DNA from: Cyprinodon diabolis
Taxonomy: Eukaryota > Chordata > Actinopteri > Cyprinodontiformes > Cyprinodontidae
Direction of reading: 5' to 3'
Length of the DNA: 64,000 nucleotides
Assembly (NCBI GenBank): GCA_030533445.1
Contig: CM060066.1
Location: forward strand, 36,367,235-36,431,234
Shown here one piece after another: positions 61,761-64,000 of the stretch. Position 1 is the stretch's first letter, and every line of letters starts with the position of its first letter. Made by a program: the position numbers and the translations under genes. The notes below the pieces were generated by a model. That model searched no databases. It saw nothing but the letters and a program-made list of their open reading frames with translations, and had not been told where the DNA came from.

Positions 61761-64000
61761 AACTTTTAAACCCTGCAGTTTCAACATAAAGTTTGAGCTG
61801 TAGCTGCTTGCGACGATTGAAAATATTGTACAATGTATGCCTGGCTCAAGGCTACAGTGGTTTCACACCCAACCTCTCAGATGCTTAGTTCTTAAAGTTA
61901 TCAGGCTGACACACAACAGCTCGGTTGTCCTCCATCTTGCAATAATGAGCAAGAACAGCAATTACCTCCCTCACAGGCATTTGGCCACCATCATTACCGT
62001 TACAATGTTTTATTCTTCTAATGCTCTGAGCCTCTGAATTCAAATTGGATTACAATAAACGGGCATCTTTGCCTTGAACACTAATGACATTTCTTTAATT
62101 CTACGCTCCCTAATGTGTTAGTAAATGTGAATGTGGGTTCCAGCACCTGTTGGGCATCAGCTTGGTTTTAAGTCGGAAGAAAAAGCTCAACTAGAGAATT
62201 TGAGGCTTGTTATGAAGAGCTAACCTCATTATAACCTCCTGGCAGATAAAATCCATCCAGTTAGGAAAGATTCAACTGCCAGATGAATCCCCTGCATTAT
62301 TCAGCCTGGCTCTAAAACAAGTATTCAAAAGCTAATCCTCCCTTTGGATACAATTTTTCTTTTTTTTTTGTGCATACATGTGATTAATTTTGCATTGCAT
62401 AGAAGCTGTTGTTGGGGGGTGTCTAACACAACCTTGATATTTGGTAGCTGCTGCAAATCTTGGTCAGATACAATCAAATAGAATTAAGTAAGATTTCATT
62501 ATCAAACATTGTTTGAAGCCAGAAAACCAGATGCAAGTTAACTGTAAAAGTAGCAGCAGCTTGGTTGTATGCACACATTACAATAGAGCCTCATTATGTT
62601 TATTCAGAACAATTGCTGCTTTTCCTCCCATTCCCAGGGTCTGTGGAAGAAACGGGGGAAATTAAGCTTTCAAGAGAGCGCGTATATACACACACACACA
62701 CACAGCTCTGATTTTATTCAGGAGCGCTGGCTTTAATAACAGAAATGTAAATTACTTGTAAAAATGTTGACATATTCATCTTCTCCCTCTTGTCTTTTGA
62801 TGTAGGATGAAGCACAGAGAAAACGGTTACATAACACTGCATAGGCTTTAGGTGACGAGTTTCTTGAGACTCATGTGGATTCAAAAGGAGCAGCAGGTTT
62901 ACCCCAGAAAACCTCATCATGCATACTAATGTAAAACAGCTCAGAGCTTGGCTTTTCTATGCTCAAGTGTGCATATATCTTTTGGAGGAGAGCTGTTTTT
63001 GCTGCCATGCCTGTGTTTCAGCACAGTGGTAAATGCATAGGCATAGATTATTTTCTTACTTGATGGTACAAGCACACTTGAACAAATGCCAGGGACGGAA
63101 CATAGCTGCCTGACCTTTACATAGTATGAGAGGAAGGTCTTTACAAAAAATATAAAGCGGGAGAAAAAAAAGAAACTCATATTGGGTTTCATGTGATGGA
63201 CCAACACAAAACTGTCTTTATTGTAAAGATTCTAAAGGTGCATAACGTTATACAACATATACAACTGCATCTTGCTGGCATAATATTTGTTATTTTTGTG
63301 TTTACACATTGTTTTGCTCAGGTCTTTAGTAAATTATGTAATTCTGTGAATCTTTACGTTAACAAAGAACATATACTACCGCGTATGTGTGCATGGGGTA
63401 AACTAGGAAGTAGCCTAATGTAGCTAAACACTTTCCCAATGAAGTTTGAAAATAATTATGAAAATTCTTAAGGTTTAGTGTGGAAAAAAAACAAAAAGTG
63501 ATTTGATTCCAAGAATGACAAGACTCAAATAGTGCCACAAACCTTATGTTGGAACATTAGTGTTCACCGAAGCGAAGGCTAAAGCTACAAAGCCGTTCAA
63601 ACGCACCTGCTAAGTTGATTTGTTAGAATAAATGTCTTTTGATAATAAATGTGCTGATACTTGTGATAGCAATGCTGTTCTTAGTCTCTACAGTACAAAA
63701 GGTCTACTAAATTGATTCATTGATTAGTTCTTACATTTATACTGTCTCCCTGTTTGCATTTGTTAGAAACAACTTACTTTTTCCTTTAAGTTCTGATTGG
63801 AGACTCTTGAGAGGATTCACTAGAACTTAAGAGTTGATCTAGATCGGTTTATTTTAATAATATTGTTTGGTATTTGACCACTGTGAGTTTTCAATTTACC
63901 TTAACACATCGCAGGACGTCAGACACAAAGCAGCTGCATTCCTTGTCGCATTCTAGCTGTCTGCCAGCAGATGGTGCTAGATCTGTTTATGTCTGCTTTT

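Larger units (their letters stand above)
54737..64000 (+). other. rptor: Intron of rptor after exon E (5' part)
   Basis: It starts with the donor GTAAATTT. It holds an A-run/AT/ATT array (55368-55493), a TIR element (55570-56399), a hAT MITE (58332-58640), a CA run (about 62690-62703) and a LINE fragment (about 61530-61760). The segments 56410-58320, 58650-61520 and 61770-64000 contain no exon or repeat I recognise. Confidence 0.88.

Overview
This is a 64 kb stretch of a ray-finned (teleost) fish nuclear genome. It is AT-rich, has spliced genes with large introns, and is dense in fish-type DNA transposons (hAT-like elements with 8-bp target duplications, a Tc1-like relic, TTAA-flanked MITEs), LINE 3' ends and long microsatellites. 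The species cannot be fixed from the sequence; a percomorph-type teleost is plausible.

One gene is recognisable: rptor (Raptor, the mTORC1 scaffold) on the plus strand. Five consecutive internal coding exons are present at 5141-5243, 9156-9238, 42443-42601, 45310-45456 and 54561-54736. All have AG/GT splice sites and join in frame to give about 222 residues, which correspond to roughly residues 55-277 of the vertebrate protein if the missing first exon encodes about 54 residues. They cover the Raptor N-terminal caspase-like (RNC) domain, including the conserved pseudo-catalytic His (NGHGVP) and Cys (YDCSNAG), and lead into the armadillo region. The first exon lies upstream of the window and the rest of the gene downstream. 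I see no second convincing protein-coding gene; nearly all other open frames are short, on both strands, and lie in introns or repeats.

Layout: 1-5140 is upstream intron with a hAT end, an RTE-like LINE fragment and a hAT MITE. 5244-9155 is an intron with a 1.3 kb hAT element and a shorter one. 9239-42442 is a 33 kb intron with most of the mobile DNA, including an inverted partner of the 1.3 kb element, several hAT-like elements with exact duplications, a TTAA MITE, a 178-bp dispersed duplication and one promoter-like patch near 10.6 kb. 42602-45309 holds an A-B-A' duplication and a second TTAA MITE. 45457-54560 holds a TTCC array, a decayed Tc1 transposase interrupted by a MITE, a large fold-back element and a possible conserved non-coding block. 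54737-64000 holds an ATT array, a 0.8 kb TIR element, a short hAT MITE and a LINE fragment.

No new enzyme system, CRISPR array or operon is present. The points of interest are structural: complementary deletion copies of one hAT family in inverted orientation, nested insertions dated by exact target duplications, perfect hairpins, and a possible internal promoter whose putative mini-exon would splice in frame to the third rptor exon of this window.
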